Source: an uncultured bacterium (GTDB lineage Bacteria; Krumholzibacteriota; Krumholzibacteriia; LZORAL124-64-63). From it: a DNA stretch of 39,832 nt. Each line of letters starts with the position of its first letter. Position 1 is the stretch's first letter. Shown piece by piece: positions 27,694 through 36,786 of the stretch. The stretch spans positions 1-39,832 of the forward strand of contig CAIWHK010000045.1 in assembly GCA_903912525.1 (NCBI GenBank), given 5' to 3'. Both the position numbers and the translations under genes were made by a program. The notes under the pieces were generated by a model, which worked only from the letters and a program-made list of their open reading frames with translations, was not told the DNA's origin and did no database searches.

Positions 27694-29208
27694 ATGAACA
27701 AAGCGAGAACAAACCAGGCGGGACATCCCTGCCGCCGCGCCCGGGCGCGTGTGCTGATCGTGGCCGGTTCGGTTGCCCTGACGTTCTGGGCCGCGGCCGG
27801 CTGCGCCGCGAATGCCCGTCCTGGCCGCGAAGGAGCCGCCGCCATCCCTGGCGAGTCGGCTTTTTCAATGTCACCCGATGAAACCGCTTTCATCGACGAT
27901 TTGCAACTCCGTACTTTCCGCTATTTCTGGGACCTGTGCAACCCCCAAACGGGCCTGGCGCCGGATCGCGCGCCCAGCCAGTCGTTCGCCAGTATCGCCG
28001 CAACCGGTTTTGCCCTAACGAGTTACCCGATCGGCGTGGAGCACGGCTGGGTCACGCGCCAGCAGGCCGCCCGCAGGGTTCTGACCACGCTGGCCTTCTT
28101 CCGGGACGCCCGGCAGGACACAACTGCTTCGGGCGCATCGGGTTACCACGGTTTTTACTACCACTTCGTGGACATGCAGACCGGGACGCGGTTCCGGGAT
28201 GTCGAGCTTTCGACCGTCGACACCGCGCTGCTGCTGGCCGGGGCGCTGTTCTGCCAGACGTATTTCGACGGGCCGAGCGCCGTCGAGGACAGCATCCGCC
28301 TGACCGCCGAGGCACTCTACGACAACGCCGACTGGACCTGGGCCAGCCCGCGCGCGCCGCTGATCGGCCACGGCTGGTCGCCCGAGAACGGCCACCTGCC
28401 CTACGACTGGGGCGGCTACAACGAGGCGGCCATCGTCTACATCATGGCGCTGGGCTCGACGACGCACCCGGTCGAGGGCGACCTGTGGGGCGCCTTCGGT
28501 CGCGGCTACCGCTGGGGCACGTTCGGTGGGCAGGAGCACCTGGGATTCTCGGCGCTGTTCGGCCACCAGTACTCGCAGGTGTGGCTGGACCTGCGCGGCA
28601 TCCGCGACGACTTCGGCCGCGAACGCGGGCTCGACTACTTCGAGAACTCGCGACGTGCGACTTTGGCGCAGCACGACTATGCGTTGCGCAACCCCGGCGG
28701 CTGGCGCGGCTACGGCCCCCGGCTGTGGGGCCTGACCGCCTGCGACGGCCCGGTCGGCGGCACGTTCACCATCGATGGTCGCGAGCGCCGCTTCGAGACG
28801 TACTGGGCCCGCGGCGCCTCGTTCACCGAGATCAACGACGACGGCACCATCTGCCCGTCGGCCGCCGGCGGCTCCATCGCGTTCGCGCCCGAACTGGTGG
28901 TGCCGACGCTGCTGGCGATGAAGCAGGACCACGGCGACCGCCTGTACCGTCAGTACGGCTTCGTCGATGCGCTGAATCCCACGTTCCGCCTGGACACCAA
29001 GGTGCAGCACGGCTGGGTCGACCCCGAGCACGGCTGGTACGACATCGACTACCTGGGCATCGACCAGGGGCCGATCGTGGCGATGATCGAGAACTGGCGC
29101 ACTGGTCTTATCTGGAAGACGCTGCAGCGCAACCCGCACATCGTGCGCGGATTGCGGCGCGCCGGGTTCGTCGGCGGCTGGCTCGACGCCGCGCCGGCGA
29201 CGCCGTGA
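27694..29208 (+). CDS. Glucoamylase-family lipoprotein (PF10091; GH144-like beta-glucan hydrolase)
   Basis: 504 residues. Long basic N-terminus, hydrophobic stretch and lipobox AAAGC with Cys near residue 37. The body (about 65-495) is the (alpha/alpha)6-barrel glucoamylase family: DDLQLRTFRYFWDL, GFALTSYPIGVEHGWV, FYYHFVDMQTG, and the conserved WGGYNEAAIVYIMALGS and GPIVAMIENWRTG blocks. Characterised members include GH144 endo-beta-1,2-glucanases, so a beta-1,2-glucan or similar glucan is a plausible substrate. It opens the glycan uptake operon; its TGA overlaps the GTG start of the binding-protein gene. Confidence 0.85.
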   Translation: MNKARTNQAGHPCRRARARVLIVAGSVALTFWAAAGCAANARPGREGAAAIPGESAFSMSPDETAFIDDLQLRTFRYFWDLCNPQTGLAPDRAPSQSFASIAATGFALTSYPIGVEHGWVTRQQAARRVLTTLAFFRDARQDTTASGASGYHGFYYHFVDMQTGTRFRDVELSTVDTALLLAGALFCQTYFDGPSAVEDSIRLTAEALYDNADWTWASPRAPLIGHGWSPENGHLPYDWGGYNEAAIVYIMALGSTTHPVEGDLWGAFGRGYRWGTFGGQEHLGFSALFGHQYSQVWLDLRGIRDDFGRERGLDYFENSRRATLAQHDYALRNPGGWRGYGPRLWGLTACDGPVGGTFTIDGRERRFETYWARGASFTEINDDGTICPSAAGGSIAFAPELVVPTLLAMKQDHGDRLYRQYGFVDALNPTFRLDTKVQHGWVDPEHGWYDIDYLGIDQGPIVAMIENWRTGLIWKTLQRNPHIVRGLRRAGFVGGWLDAAPATP

Positions 29209-30611
29209 GGCGGCCGTCTGCAGGCAAACGACGTCGACTTGCGCCGGCGCAAGTGCGGTTGCTGGCGACCACGGTGGCGATGTGCGCACTGGCCGGGTGC
29301 TCGCGCAAACCGTCCAACGTCACTGAGCTGACCTTTTGGGGGATGGGCCGCGAAGGCGAGGTGGTCGGCGAACTGATCGCCGCCTGGGATGCCGCGCGCC
29401 CCGACGTCACGGTGAAGGTGCAGCAGATCCCCTGGAGCGCCGCGCACGAAAAGCTGCTGACCGCCCACGTCGGCCGCGCCACGCCCGACCTGGCGCAGTT
29501 GGGCAACACGTGGGTGCCGGAGTTCTCGGCCTTGAACGCGTTGGCGCCGTTGGATGCGCGCGTGGCTTCCTCTGCGGTGGTGCGCCCCGCCGACCACTTC
29601 CCCGGCATCTGGGATACGAACGTGATCGACGGCACGCTGTACGGCGTGCCGTGGTACGTCGACACGCGCGTCATCTTCTACCGCCGCGACCTGCTGGCCG
29701 CCGCCGGCTACGACACCATGCCGACGACGTGGACCGCCTGGCGCGGCGCGCTGGCCGCGGTGGCGAAGCGCGGCGGCGCGGGCCACTACGGCATCCTGCT
29801 GCCTCTGAACGAGTGGACGCAGCCGGTGATCCTGGGCCTGCAGGCCGGCTCGCCGCTGCTGGGCGAGCACGAGACTCGCGGCGCGTTTGCCTCTCCCGAC
29901 TTCGCCCGCGCCTTCGACTTCTACCTGGGCCTGTACCGCGACGGCCTGGCCCCGCCGGTGGCCAACAACGAGGTGGCGAACCTCTACCAGGAGTTCACGC
30001 GCGGCACGTTCGCCATGTACATCAGCGGGCCCTGGAACCTGGGCGAGTTCCGCCGGCGTTTGCCGCCCGAGCTGCAGGATGCGTGGGCGACGGCGCCGTT
30101 GCCCGGGCCGGATGGCTCGGCTGGTGCTTCGTTGCCGGGCGTCTCTTTGGCCGGCGGCGCCAGCCTGGTCGTGTTCTCGGGGTCGAAGCACCAGGATCGT
30201 GCCTGGGAGCTGGTCGAGTACCTGAGCGCGCCTGAGCAACAGCGCCGCTTCTTCGAGCTGACCGGCAACCTGCCCGCGCACCGCGACGTGTGGGGTGACA
30301 GCGCGTTCGTGAACGACACGCGCACGCTGGCCTTCAAGCAGCAGCTCGAGCGCGTGGTGGCCACGCCCAAGATTCCCGAGTGGGAGCAGATCGCCAACCG
30401 CGTGTGGGTGGCCGCCGAGCAGGCCGTGCGCGGCTCGCACACGGCGGCGCAGGCGCTGGACGCGTTGGACGAGGATGTCGACCGGATGCTCGTAAAGCGC
30501 AAGTGGATGCTGGAGAAGGGGCAGTTGGGCAAGTCGGCGACGAAGGTCTCGCAGGTCCCGGTTGCGCCGGCGCAAGTCGTGGCCGCCGCGGCCGAAAGGC
30601 CCCGCCCATGA
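29205..30611 (+). CDS. Sugar ABC transporter substrate-binding lipoprotein
   Basis: 468 residues from GTG 29205, overlapping the preceding stop (GTGA). Basic n-region, then LLATTVAMCALAGC as lipobox. The mature protein starts ELTFWGMGREGEVVGELIAAW and has the family-1 SBP pattern: PDLAQLGNTWVPEFSALNAL, LYGVPWYVDTRVIFYRRDLL, FTRGTFAMYISGPWNLGEF and the CUT1-type ending. It captures oligosaccharides for the two permeases downstream. Two TTGCGCCGGCGCAA palindromes lie inside the gene, one in the signal-peptide n-region (LAPAQ), one in the C-terminal tail (VAPAQ). Confidence 0.92.
   Translation: MRRPSAGKRRRLAPAQVRLLATTVAMCALAGCSRKPSNVTELTFWGMGREGEVVGELIAAWDAARPDVTVKVQQIPWSAAHEKLLTAHVGRATPDLAQLGNTWVPEFSALNALAPLDARVASSAVVRPADHFPGIWDTNVIDGTLYGVPWYVDTRVIFYRRDLLAAAGYDTMPTTWTAWRGALAAVAKRGGAGHYGILLPLNEWTQPVILGLQAGSPLLGEHETRGAFASPDFARAFDFYLGLYRDGLAPPVANNEVANLYQEFTRGTFAMYISGPWNLGEFRRRLPPELQDAWATAPLPGPDGSAGASLPGVSLAGGASLVVFSGSKHQDRAWELVEYLSAPEQQRRFFELTGNLPAHRDVWGDSAFVNDTRTLAFKQQLERVVATPKIPEWEQIANRVWVAAEQAVRGSHTAAQALDALDEDVDRMLVKRKWMLEKGQLGKSATKVSQVPVAPAQVVAAAAERPRP
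29239..29252. repeat. TTGCGCCGGCGCAA palindrome, copy 5
   Basis: Perfect copy in the signal-peptide n-region of the binding-protein gene, read as (C)TT-GCG-CCG-GCG-CAA, coding L-A-P-A-Q. Confidence 0.9.
30562..30575. repeat. TTGCGCCGGCGCAA palindrome, copy 6
   Basis: Perfect copy near the 3' end of the binding-protein gene, coding V-A-P-A-Q in a low-complexity tail. Confidence 0.9.
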
Positions 30612-31504
30612 GCGCCAACTCCCTCGAACGCCGCAAGGCTCGCGCCGCCTGGTGCTTCCTGGCCCCGGCGATGATCCTCATCTTCATGTTCTTCGTCATC
30701 CCGGTCGGCGCCGGCCTGCTGCTGAGCCTGACCGACTTCGACGTCTATGCCATCGGCAGCCCGAAGACCGCCCGGTTCGTCGGCCTCAATAACTACGCGC
30801 ACCTCCTGAAAGACCCGACGTTCTGGCAGGCCGCCCGCAACACGCTGACGTTCGTGGTCATCGGCGGGCCGCTGTCGCTGGGCGTGTCGCTGGCGGCCGC
30901 GCTGCTGCTGAACTCCAAGACGATCAAACTGCGGGGCCTCTTCCGGACCATCTACTTCGCGCCGGTGGTGACGACGCTGGTGTCGGTGGCCATCGTGTGG
31001 CGGTACCTGTACCACCCGAAGTACGGCCTGCTGAACTACCTGCTGGGGCTGCTGAACATCGGGCCCGTCGACTGGCTGGGCGATCCGCACTGGGCGATGC
31101 CGGCCATCATCTTCCTCGCCGTGTGGAAGAACTTCGGGTACAACATGCTGATCTTCGTGGCGGGGCTGCAGGTGATCCCGCAGGACCTGTACGAGGCCGC
31201 GGCCCTGGACGGCGCCGGCCCCCTGAAGCGCTTCCGCCACGTGACGCTGCCCGGCCTGGCGCCCACGTTCCTGTTCGTGTCGGTGACGACGATGATCGGG
31301 TTCTTCCAGGTGTTCGCCGAGCCGTACGTGATGACGCAGGGCGGGCCGCTGGGTGCCACGCGCACGCTGGTGCTCTACATGTATGAAGAGGGATTCCGCT
31401 GGTGGCGGATGGGGACGTCGTCGGCGGTGGCGGTGCTGCTGTTGCTGGTGACGCTGGTGGGCACGCTGGCGCAGATGCGGGCGGCCAAGCGAAGCGAAGC
31501 CTGA
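30608..31504 (+). CDS. Sugar ABC transporter permease, MalF/UgpA-like (CUT1)
   Basis: 298 residues, six membrane helices starting with AWCFLAPAMILIFMFFVIPVG. The EAA loop that contacts the ATPase is present: YEAAALDGAGPLKRFRHVTLPGLAP. First half of the heterodimeric permease. ATG overlaps the binding-protein stop (ATGA). Confidence 0.95.
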   Translation: MSANSLERRKARAAWCFLAPAMILIFMFFVIPVGAGLLLSLTDFDVYAIGSPKTARFVGLNNYAHLLKDPTFWQAARNTLTFVVIGGPLSLGVSLAAALLLNSKTIKLRGLFRTIYFAPVVTTLVSVAIVWRYLYHPKYGLLNYLLGLLNIGPVDWLGDPHWAMPAIIFLAVWKNFGYNMLIFVAGLQVIPQDLYEAAALDGAGPLKRFRHVTLPGLAPTFLFVSVTTMIGFFQVFAEPYVMTQGGPLGATRTLVLYMYEEGFRWWRMGTSSAVAVLLLLVTLVGTLAQMRAAKRSEA

Positions 31505-31518
31505 CGAGGGTGCTGGAC

Positions 31519-31944
31519 GTGAACCAAGACGTGAAGCAGTACGTGAAGCATCAACGGTTCCTGCTGGCCGCCGGCGTGATGATGGTGCTGCTTGGCGCGG
31601 CCCGCGGCGCGGGCGGCGTGGCGCTGGTGGCCAAGGGTGGCGCGGCCGACCCGAAGATCCAGGCCGCCGGCGCGGCCGTCGTGAGCGCCGGCGCCTCGCT
31701 GCTGCTGCTGGGCGCGCTGCTGGTGGTATCGGGCGTGGGCGTCATCATGAGGCGCCGCACCGCGTGGGTGCTGGGCGCGCTGGCCACGATCGCGTTCGTC
31801 ATGGGCGGCGCGGTCAACGGGACGGTGCTCTACGGCAAGCCTTCGGTAACGGGCACCGCGATCAACGTGGTGGCCGCGGCGGCCATCATCGCCTGCCTGC
31901 TGGCGGGCCGGGGCGCGCTGAACGCCCCCACAACTCGCAAATAG
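31519..31944 (+). CDS. Small integral membrane protein between the two permease genes
   Basis: 141 residues from GTG 31519, chosen for its GAGG at 9 nt; GTG 31510 is in frame but too close to the same SD. Four hydrophobic segments (about 13-35, 47-70, 79-103, 113-133) rich in Ala, Gly, Leu and Val. Not a family I recognise. Its position inside the operon, 14 bp after the first permease and 22 bp before the second, suggests a link with the transporter. Confidence 0.65.
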   Translation: MNQDVKQYVKHQRFLLAAGVMMVLLGAARGAGGVALVAKGGAADPKIQAAGAAVVSAGASLLLLGALLVVSGVGVIMRRRTAWVLGALATIAFVMGGAVNGTVLYGKPSVTGTAINVVAAAAIIACLLAGRGALNAPTTRK

Positions 31945-31966
31945 ACCAGGGAAGGCCGGCAACACC

Positions 31967-32824
31967 ATGCCAGCGGCAAGCAGAACCCGATCGCACCACG
32001 GACGCAAGCGCCTGGCCGGCAACGCCGCGCTCTACGCCCTGCTGGTCGTGGGCGCCCTGGCCACGCTGGTGCCGCTGGGGTGGATGGTGGCCGCCAGCTT
32101 CATGGTGCCGGGCGAGGCGAACTCGCTGCCGCCGCGCCTGCTGCCGGCGCATCCGACGCTGCAGAACTACGCGACGATGTTCACGCGCCTGAGCCTGCTG
32201 AAGCACTTCCTGAACAGCGCCATCGTCACCACGTTGGCCACGGTGCTGAGCGTTCTGGTCAATTCGCTGGCCGGGTATGCGTTCGCGAAGCTGCCGTTCC
32301 CCGGCCGCGAGAAGATGTTCAAGGGCCTGGCCGCCGCGCTGGTTGTGCCGGCGCAAGTGGGGATGCTGCCGCTGTTCCTGCTGCTGCGGCAGATGGGGCT
32401 GGTTAACACCTACGCCGGCGTCATCGTGCCGTACCTGGCGAGCATCTTCGGCATCTTCATGATCCGGCAGTACGCGCTGAGCGTGCCGGACGACCTGCTC
32501 GATGCCGCGCGCGTCGAGGGCGCCGGCGAGTGGACCGTGTTCCGGCTGGTGGCGCTGCCGGTGATCAAGCCCATCTGCGTCACGCTGGCCGCGTTCACGT
32601 TCCTGAGCGCGTGGAACGACTTCATGTGGCCGCTGATCATCCTGGCGGACAGCGGCATGTACACCCTGCCGGTGGCCCTGGCCAACCTGGTGGGCGAGCA
32701 CGTGCAGGACACCGAACTGATGATGGCCGGCAGCGTGGTCACGACCTTGCCCGCGCTGGGTGTGTTCCTCATCTTCCAAAGGGCGTACGTGCAGGGGATC
32801 ATGTCGGGAGGGGTCAAGGGATGA
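31967..32824 (+). CDS. Sugar ABC transporter permease, MalG/UgpE-like (CUT1)
   Basis: 285 residues, six membrane helices. VGALATLVPLGWMVAASFM at the start and the EAA-like loop LLDAARVEGAGEWTVFRLVALPVIKP identify the second CUT1 permease. Its partner is the MalF-like protein encoded upstream; an ATP-binding subunit is missing from the operon. Its TGA overlaps the next ATG. Confidence 0.95.
   Translation: MPAASRTRSHHGRKRLAGNAALYALLVVGALATLVPLGWMVAASFMVPGEANSLPPRLLPAHPTLQNYATMFTRLSLLKHFLNSAIVTTLATVLSVLVNSLAGYAFAKLPFPGREKMFKGLAAALVVPAQVGMLPLFLLLRQMGLVNTYAGVIVPYLASIFGIFMIRQYALSVPDDLLDAARVEGAGEWTVFRLVALPVIKPICVTLAAFTFLSAWNDFMWPLIILADSGMYTLPVALANLVGEHVQDTELMMAGSVVTTLPALGVFLIFQRAYVQGIMSGGVKG
32343..32356. 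repeat. TTGCGCCGGCGCAA palindrome, degenerate copy (one mismatch)
   Basis: TTGTGCCGGCGCAA inside the MalG-like gene, coding V-P-A-Q at a conserved permease position. Probably a chance or evolved near-match rather than an insertion. Confidence 0.5.
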
Positions 32825-35790
32825 TGCGCAATGCGATGCGGGTGGCGACCGCGCTGGCGGCGGGCTCGCTGCTGATGTCCGGGTGCGCTGTGACCGGGCC
32901 GAAGCCGGCAGCGACCGCAGCGACCACGCCTGCCACGACACCAGCCCCGCCGGCCCGGCCAGCGACCCCAGCCGAACCCGTCGCCCCGCCCATCGTCATC
33001 GACGACTTCACCTCGATCGCCGCCTGGACGCCGCACCCGGCCGACGGCGTGAAGCTGAAGCTTGCGGGTGATGACGGCGCGCTCCGGCTCGATTTCAAGT
33101 TCACCGGCGGCGGCTATGCGATCGCGCGCAGGGACGTCGACATCGACCTGCCCGAGAACTACGCCATCACCTTCAAGGTGCGCGGCCAGGCGCTGCCGCA
33201 GACCCTGGAGATGAAGCTGATCGACGAGACGAACGAGAACGTGTGGTGGCACGTGCGGCGCGACGTGATGTGGCCCCAGCAGTGGGAACAGCTGCGCTCG
33301 AAGAAGCGGCAGATCACGTTCGCGTGGGGTCCGGACGGCAGCCGCGGGCTGCACCACATCAAGGCCATCGAGTTCGCGGTGACCGCCAGCAGTGGCGGCG
33401 CGGGCAGCGTGTGGATCGATGACCTGCAGGTTGTGCCTTTGGCCGTCGCGACGGGCCCAGTGCCGCCGCCGACCCCAATGGCCAACTCGCTGGTGAACGG
33501 CCACCCGGCCGAGAAGGCGATGGACGGCGACCCGAACACGTGGTGGGAGGCCGGTCGTGGCACCGTGGGCACCACGTTCACGCTGGAGTTCGCGGGCGAG
33601 CAGGAGTTCGGCGGCCTGACCGTCGACTGGGTGCCGGGCCACGCGCCCGTCGAGTACCTGGTCGAGAGCGACGACGGCAGCGGCAAGTGGAAACCCATGC
33701 TGCAGGTGAAGGGCAGCCGCGGCACGCGCGACCAGCTGTACCTGCCCGAATCGGAAGCGGCGCGGCTGCGGCTGCGCGCACTGGTCGAGGGCTCCGAGCC
33801 GGCGGCGATCAGCGAGCTGAAGGTGCAGCCGCTGCCGTGGTCGGCCACGAAGGAAGCCTTCGTGATGAACATCGCGAAAGAGGCGCGCCGCGGGCTGTAC
33901 CCGCGCGGGTTCCTGGGCGAGCCGACGGGCTGGACCGTCGTGGGCCGCGACTTCGACACGCGCGAAGGGTTGATCGGCAAGGACGGCGCACTCGAAGCCG
34001 GGCCGGGCGAGTTCTCGCTGGAGCCGTTCCTGTCGACCGGCGGCAAGCTGGTGACGTGGAACGACGCCGAGGTGTCGCAATCGCTGGTGAACGAGGTGCT
34101 GCCCATCCCGCAGGTAAGCTGGGACAAGGACAACTGGCGCCTGACCCTGACTGCGGCGGGCGCGGGCGAGGCCGAGAAGTCGTACATGCTGGCCCGCTAC
34201 CGCGTCGAGAACCGCAGCGCCCGCACCGACACGTTGCGCCTGTACCTGGCCGTGCGGCCGATGCAGGTGAACCCGCCGTCGCAGTTCCTAAACATCCGCG
34301 GGGGCACGGCGAAGGTGGCGCAGCTGGAGTGGCAGGACAGCGAGCGCCTGGTGCGCGTGAACGGCCAGCCCCGCGTGCAGGTGCTGACGAAGCCCAGTGG
34401 TTTCGCGGCCAGTTCGTTCTTCGGCGGCGACATCGTGGCCGACTGGCTGGAGCACGGCAGGCTGCCGAAGGCCAGCGAGGCCAGCTGCGTGATGAATGCC
34501 GCCTCGGGCGCGCTGTGGTGGGACCTGGTGGTCGAGGCGGGTGGCACGCGCGACGTGGCCGTGGCCGTGCCGCTGCACGGCACACTTGCGCCGGCGCAAG
34601 TGGATGCGAACGCCGAGCTGATCACGATCATCCGCGACTGGCAGGCGAAGCTGGACCGGGTGCCGTTGAAGGCGCCGCGGAACCTGACCCCCGAACGGGC
34701 GGCCATCGCCGACGAAGCCATCAAGTCCGTGAAGGCGCAGATCGGGTGGATTTTGGTGAACCGGGCAGGGCCGGCCATCCAGCCGGGGACGCGCAGCTAC
34801 GCCCGCTCGTGGATCCGCGACGGCGCGCTGACGGGCGAGGCGCTAATGCGCATGGGCCTGGTCGACGAGGCCCGCGACTTTTTGCAGTGGTTCGCGCCCA
34901 ACCAGTACGAGAACGGGAAGATCCCCTGCGTGGTGGATGCGCGCGGGGCCGACCCGGTGCCCGAGCACGACTCGACCGGCGAGTTCATCTACCTGGTGGC
35001 CCAGTACTGGCGCCACACGCACGACCGCGCCGTGACCGAGGCGATGTGGCCGCGCGTGGTGCGCGGGGTGGTCTACCTGGAGTCGCTGCTGGACCAGCGC
35101 CGCACCGCCGAATACCGCGCCCGGGACAAGGCCGAGTTCTACGGCATCTTGCCGCCGTCGATCAGCCACGAGGGCTACTCGGCCAAGCCCATGCACTCGT
35201 ACTGGGACGACTTCTTCTGCCTGCGCGGGCTGAAGGACGCCGCCTGGCTGGCCAGCGAACTGCAGGCGGCCGGCGTGAAGGGGATGGCGCCGGAAGCGAA
35301 GCGTCTGGCCGTGCTGCGCGACCAGTTCGCCGCCGACCTGCAGGCCTCGGTGGCCGCCGCGATGAAGGCGCACGACATCGACTACGTGCCCGGCTGCGCC
35401 GACCTGGGCGATTTCGACGCCACCTCGACGACCATCGCGCTGGACCCGTGCGATGCGGGGGCGTTGCTGCCTGAGGGGGCGCTGGACCGCACGTTCGAGA
35501 AGTACTGGACGTTCTTCAGCGAGCGCCGCGACGGCGCGGCCTGGAAGGACTTCACTCCCTACGAGATGCGCTGCATCGGCGCCTTCGCGCGGCTGGGGCA
35601 GGACGACAAGGCCTGGCAGATGGTGGAGTGGTTCCTGTCGCAGCGGGCCGTGCCGGGGTGGAAGGTGTGGGGCGAAGTGGTGCACCGGGACAAGACCGAG
35701 GCCCGGTTCATCGGCGACATGCCGCATGGATGGGTGGGGTCGGATTTCGTGCGGAGCATGTGGGATTTGGTGGGGGATGGCGGGCGCTGA
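32821..35790 (+). CDS. Lipoprotein with carbohydrate-binding/discoidin and six-hairpin glycosidase-like domains
   Basis: 989 residues from ATG 32821 with GGAGGGG SD, overlapping the permease stop. Lipobox LLMSGC with Cys21, then a Thr/Pro/Ala linker (25-58). A jelly-roll CBM-like domain lies at about 60-215 (IDDFTSIAAW through GSVWIDDLQVVPL) and an F5/8 type C (discoidin-like) domain at about 220-345 (NSLVNGHPAEKAMDGDPNTWWEA). A linker beta domain follows, and the last 370 residues form an (alpha/alpha)6 helical barrel with SYARSWIRDGALTGEAL, EHDSTGEFIYLVAQYW and FTPYEMRCIGAFARLG, as in GH15/GH63/GH78-like enzymes. The exact GH family is not clear. It would act with the glucoamylase-family protein on the same glycan. 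Confidence 0.8.
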   Translation: MMRNAMRVATALAAGSLLMSGCAVTGPKPAATAATTPATTPAPPARPATPAEPVAPPIVIDDFTSIAAWTPHPADGVKLKLAGDDGALRLDFKFTGGGYAIARRDVDIDLPENYAITFKVRGQALPQTLEMKLIDETNENVWWHVRRDVMWPQQWEQLRSKKRQITFAWGPDGSRGLHHIKAIEFAVTASSGGAGSVWIDDLQVVPLAVATGPVPPPTPMANSLVNGHPAEKAMDGDPNTWWEAGRGTVGTTFTLEFAGEQEFGGLTVDWVPGHAPVEYLVESDDGSGKWKPMLQVKGSRGTRDQLYLPESEAARLRLRALVEGSEPAAISELKVQPLPWSATKEAFVMNIAKEARRGLYPRGFLGEPTGWTVVGRDFDTREGLIGKDGALEAGPGEFSLEPFLSTGGKLVTWNDAEVSQSLVNEVLPIPQVSWDKDNWRLTLTAAGAGEAEKSYMLARYRVENRSARTDTLRLYLAVRPMQVNPPSQFLNIRGGTAKVAQLEWQDSERLVRVNGQPRVQVLTKPSGFAASSFFGGDIVADWLEHGRLPKASEASCVMNAASGALWWDLVVEAGGTRDVAVAVPLHGTLAPAQVDANAELITIIRDWQAKLDRVPLKAPRNLTPERAAIADEAIKSVKAQIGWILVNRAGPAIQPGTRSYARSWIRDGALTGEALMRMGLVDEARDFLQWFAPNQYENGKIPCVVDARGADPVPEHDSTGEFIYLVAQYWRHTHDRAVTEAMWPRVVRGVVYLESLLDQRRTAEYRARDKAEFYGILPPSISHEGYSAKPMHSYWDDFFCLRGLKDAAWLASELQAAGVKGMAPEAKRLAVLRDQFAADLQASVAAAMKAHDIDYVPGCADLGDFDATSTTIALDPCDAGALLPEGALDRTFEKYWTFFSERRDGAAWKDFTPYEMRCIGAFARLGQDDKAWQMVEWFLSQRAVPGWKVWGEVVHRDKTEARFIGDMPHGWVGSDFVRSMWDLVGDGGR
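34586..34599. repeat. TTGCGCCGGCGCAA palindrome, copy 7
   Basis: Perfect copy inside the glycosidase-like gene, extended to CTTGCGCCGGCGCAAG, coding L-A-P-A-Q between the beta and barrel domains. Confidence 0.9.
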
Positions 35791-35797
35791 CAAGTCA

Positions 35798-35830
35798 GGG
35801 CCGCTGCCTTACATATGAGGACAGCGGCCC
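35798..35830. terminator. Two-way terminator between convergent genes
   Basis: GGGCCGCTG (35798-35806) pairs with CAGCGGCCC (35822-35830); CCT/AGG extends the stem past one bulged A. It lies 7 bp after the glycosidase-like stop and 27 bp before the convergent regulator stop. Confidence 0.65.
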
Positions 35831-35856
35831 CGGGTTGCGAGCGATTCAGCTTTCGG

Positions 35857-36456
35857 CTAGCACGCAGAGCAGTGAGTCGCCGACCAATCGGCGCGGCGGC
35901 TTTGCCGCCGAATCTCGATCGACTTGTTCGTGCCGCGCCCGGCCAGCAACGTACTCACGCGTTCGACAAACGTGCCCGCTGCATTGGCGTACTCGGCCTT
36001 GTGCTGCGAGGAAAGGCAATTGAACTCCGACTCGAGGACGCGGGCCGCAAACAGCGACATCAGGACGGCGCGCAGGCCGATTTCCTCATAAGGCGTCTTG
36101 AACAGCCGCTTCCTTCCCATGGCTTCCCACTCGGCAACCGTTTCACGACGGCCCTTGCCCAACGAGTCGGCCAGTTCACCCTGCGTCATCTCGAACAGCT
36201 TGCGCAGGTATCGGAGCTGCTCACCGGTCAGGCCGGGCTTGCCCGTGACGATGGCCATTCCGAGCACCTGCAGGAGTTGCGCCTCCTGGAGAATCGTCGT
36301 CGTCTTCTGCTTGCACGCCGCACAGTCCGTTATCGCAACGCCCATGCCGAGCAGGTGGACGCCCGTCAGGCCGCAGTGGTTGTAGTAGTAGTCCCTGGGG
36401 TTCTCGACGCGTACGTTGGTCGAGCCGCAGGCCGGGCATTTTGATTTCAAAGCCAT
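35857..36456 (-). CDS. Zinc-ribbon / HTH transcriptional regulator (MqsA-like)
   Basis: 199 residues from ATG 36456 (SD GAGAGGTGA). The N-terminus has a zinc ribbon, CPACGS at 6-11 and CAAC near 45-48. An HTH follows (LTGEQLRYLRKLFEMTQGELADSLG then TVAEWE), the arrangement of MqsA-type antitoxins and related regulators. The C-terminal 90 residues are helical and unknown, ending in HCSAC. No toxin gene of the MqsR type is adjacent, so it may be a solitary regulator. Marks the start of the accessory region. Confidence 0.75.
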   Translation of the reverse strand: MALKSKCPACGSTNVRVENPRDYYYNHCGLTGVHLLGMGVAITDCAACKQKTTTILQEAQLLQVLGMAIVTGKPGLTGEQLRYLRKLFEMTQGELADSLGKGRRETVAEWEAMGRKRLFKTPYEEIGLRAVLMSLFAARVLESEFNCLSSQHKAEYANAAGTFVERVSTLLAGRGTNKSIEIRRQSRRADWSATHCSAC

Positions 36457-36592
36457 GGTCACCTCTCTCGTCGTGCCGCTGAGTCTATTATACGCAAATG
36501 TACTCCAAGAGTACATACACGCTATTCCCGGTACTGTGAATTCCTGGTGGATTCGCGCGGTGTGGTGCGGATTGCTATTGGATCGGTCGGAC

Positions 36593-36606
36593 TTGCGCCG
36601 GCGCAA
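36593..36606. repeat. TTGCGCCGGCGCAA palindrome, copy 8
   Basis: Perfect copy, extended to CTTGCGCCGGCGCAAG, in the 330-bp gap upstream of the MqsA-like gene. The gap also holds two ACTTGCGG words (36632 and 36652) and a short coding remnant. Confidence 0.9.
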
Positions 36607-36667
36607 GTGCCGCCCTGCAAGCCCTCAGCAATGACTTGCGGCTGCAATATTGACTTGCGGTATCAGT

Positions 36668-36760
36668 CTAAGCGGTGAGTCCGGCGATTTCCCGCACGAG
36701 GTTTGGCGCGATCTCGTCGTGACCGCGATGGCGGACCGATAGGGGCTTCCTGAGATGCAC
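36668..36760 (-). pseudogene. HicA-like C-terminal fragment (possible remnant or mini-gene)
   Basis: 30 residues from GTG 36760, MHLRKPLSVRHRGHDEIAPN then LVREIAGLTA. The pattern H-R-G-H-D-E-I-x-P-x-L-V-R-E-I recalls the end of HicA mRNA interferases. The frame is open upstream to about 36815 without a plausible start codon, overlapping the end of the neighbouring gene. Either a decayed toxin gene or a short conserved partner of the gene upstream. Confidence 0.3.
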
Positions 36761-36786
36761 GCGATTAGAGATGAGTACCGGCGACT

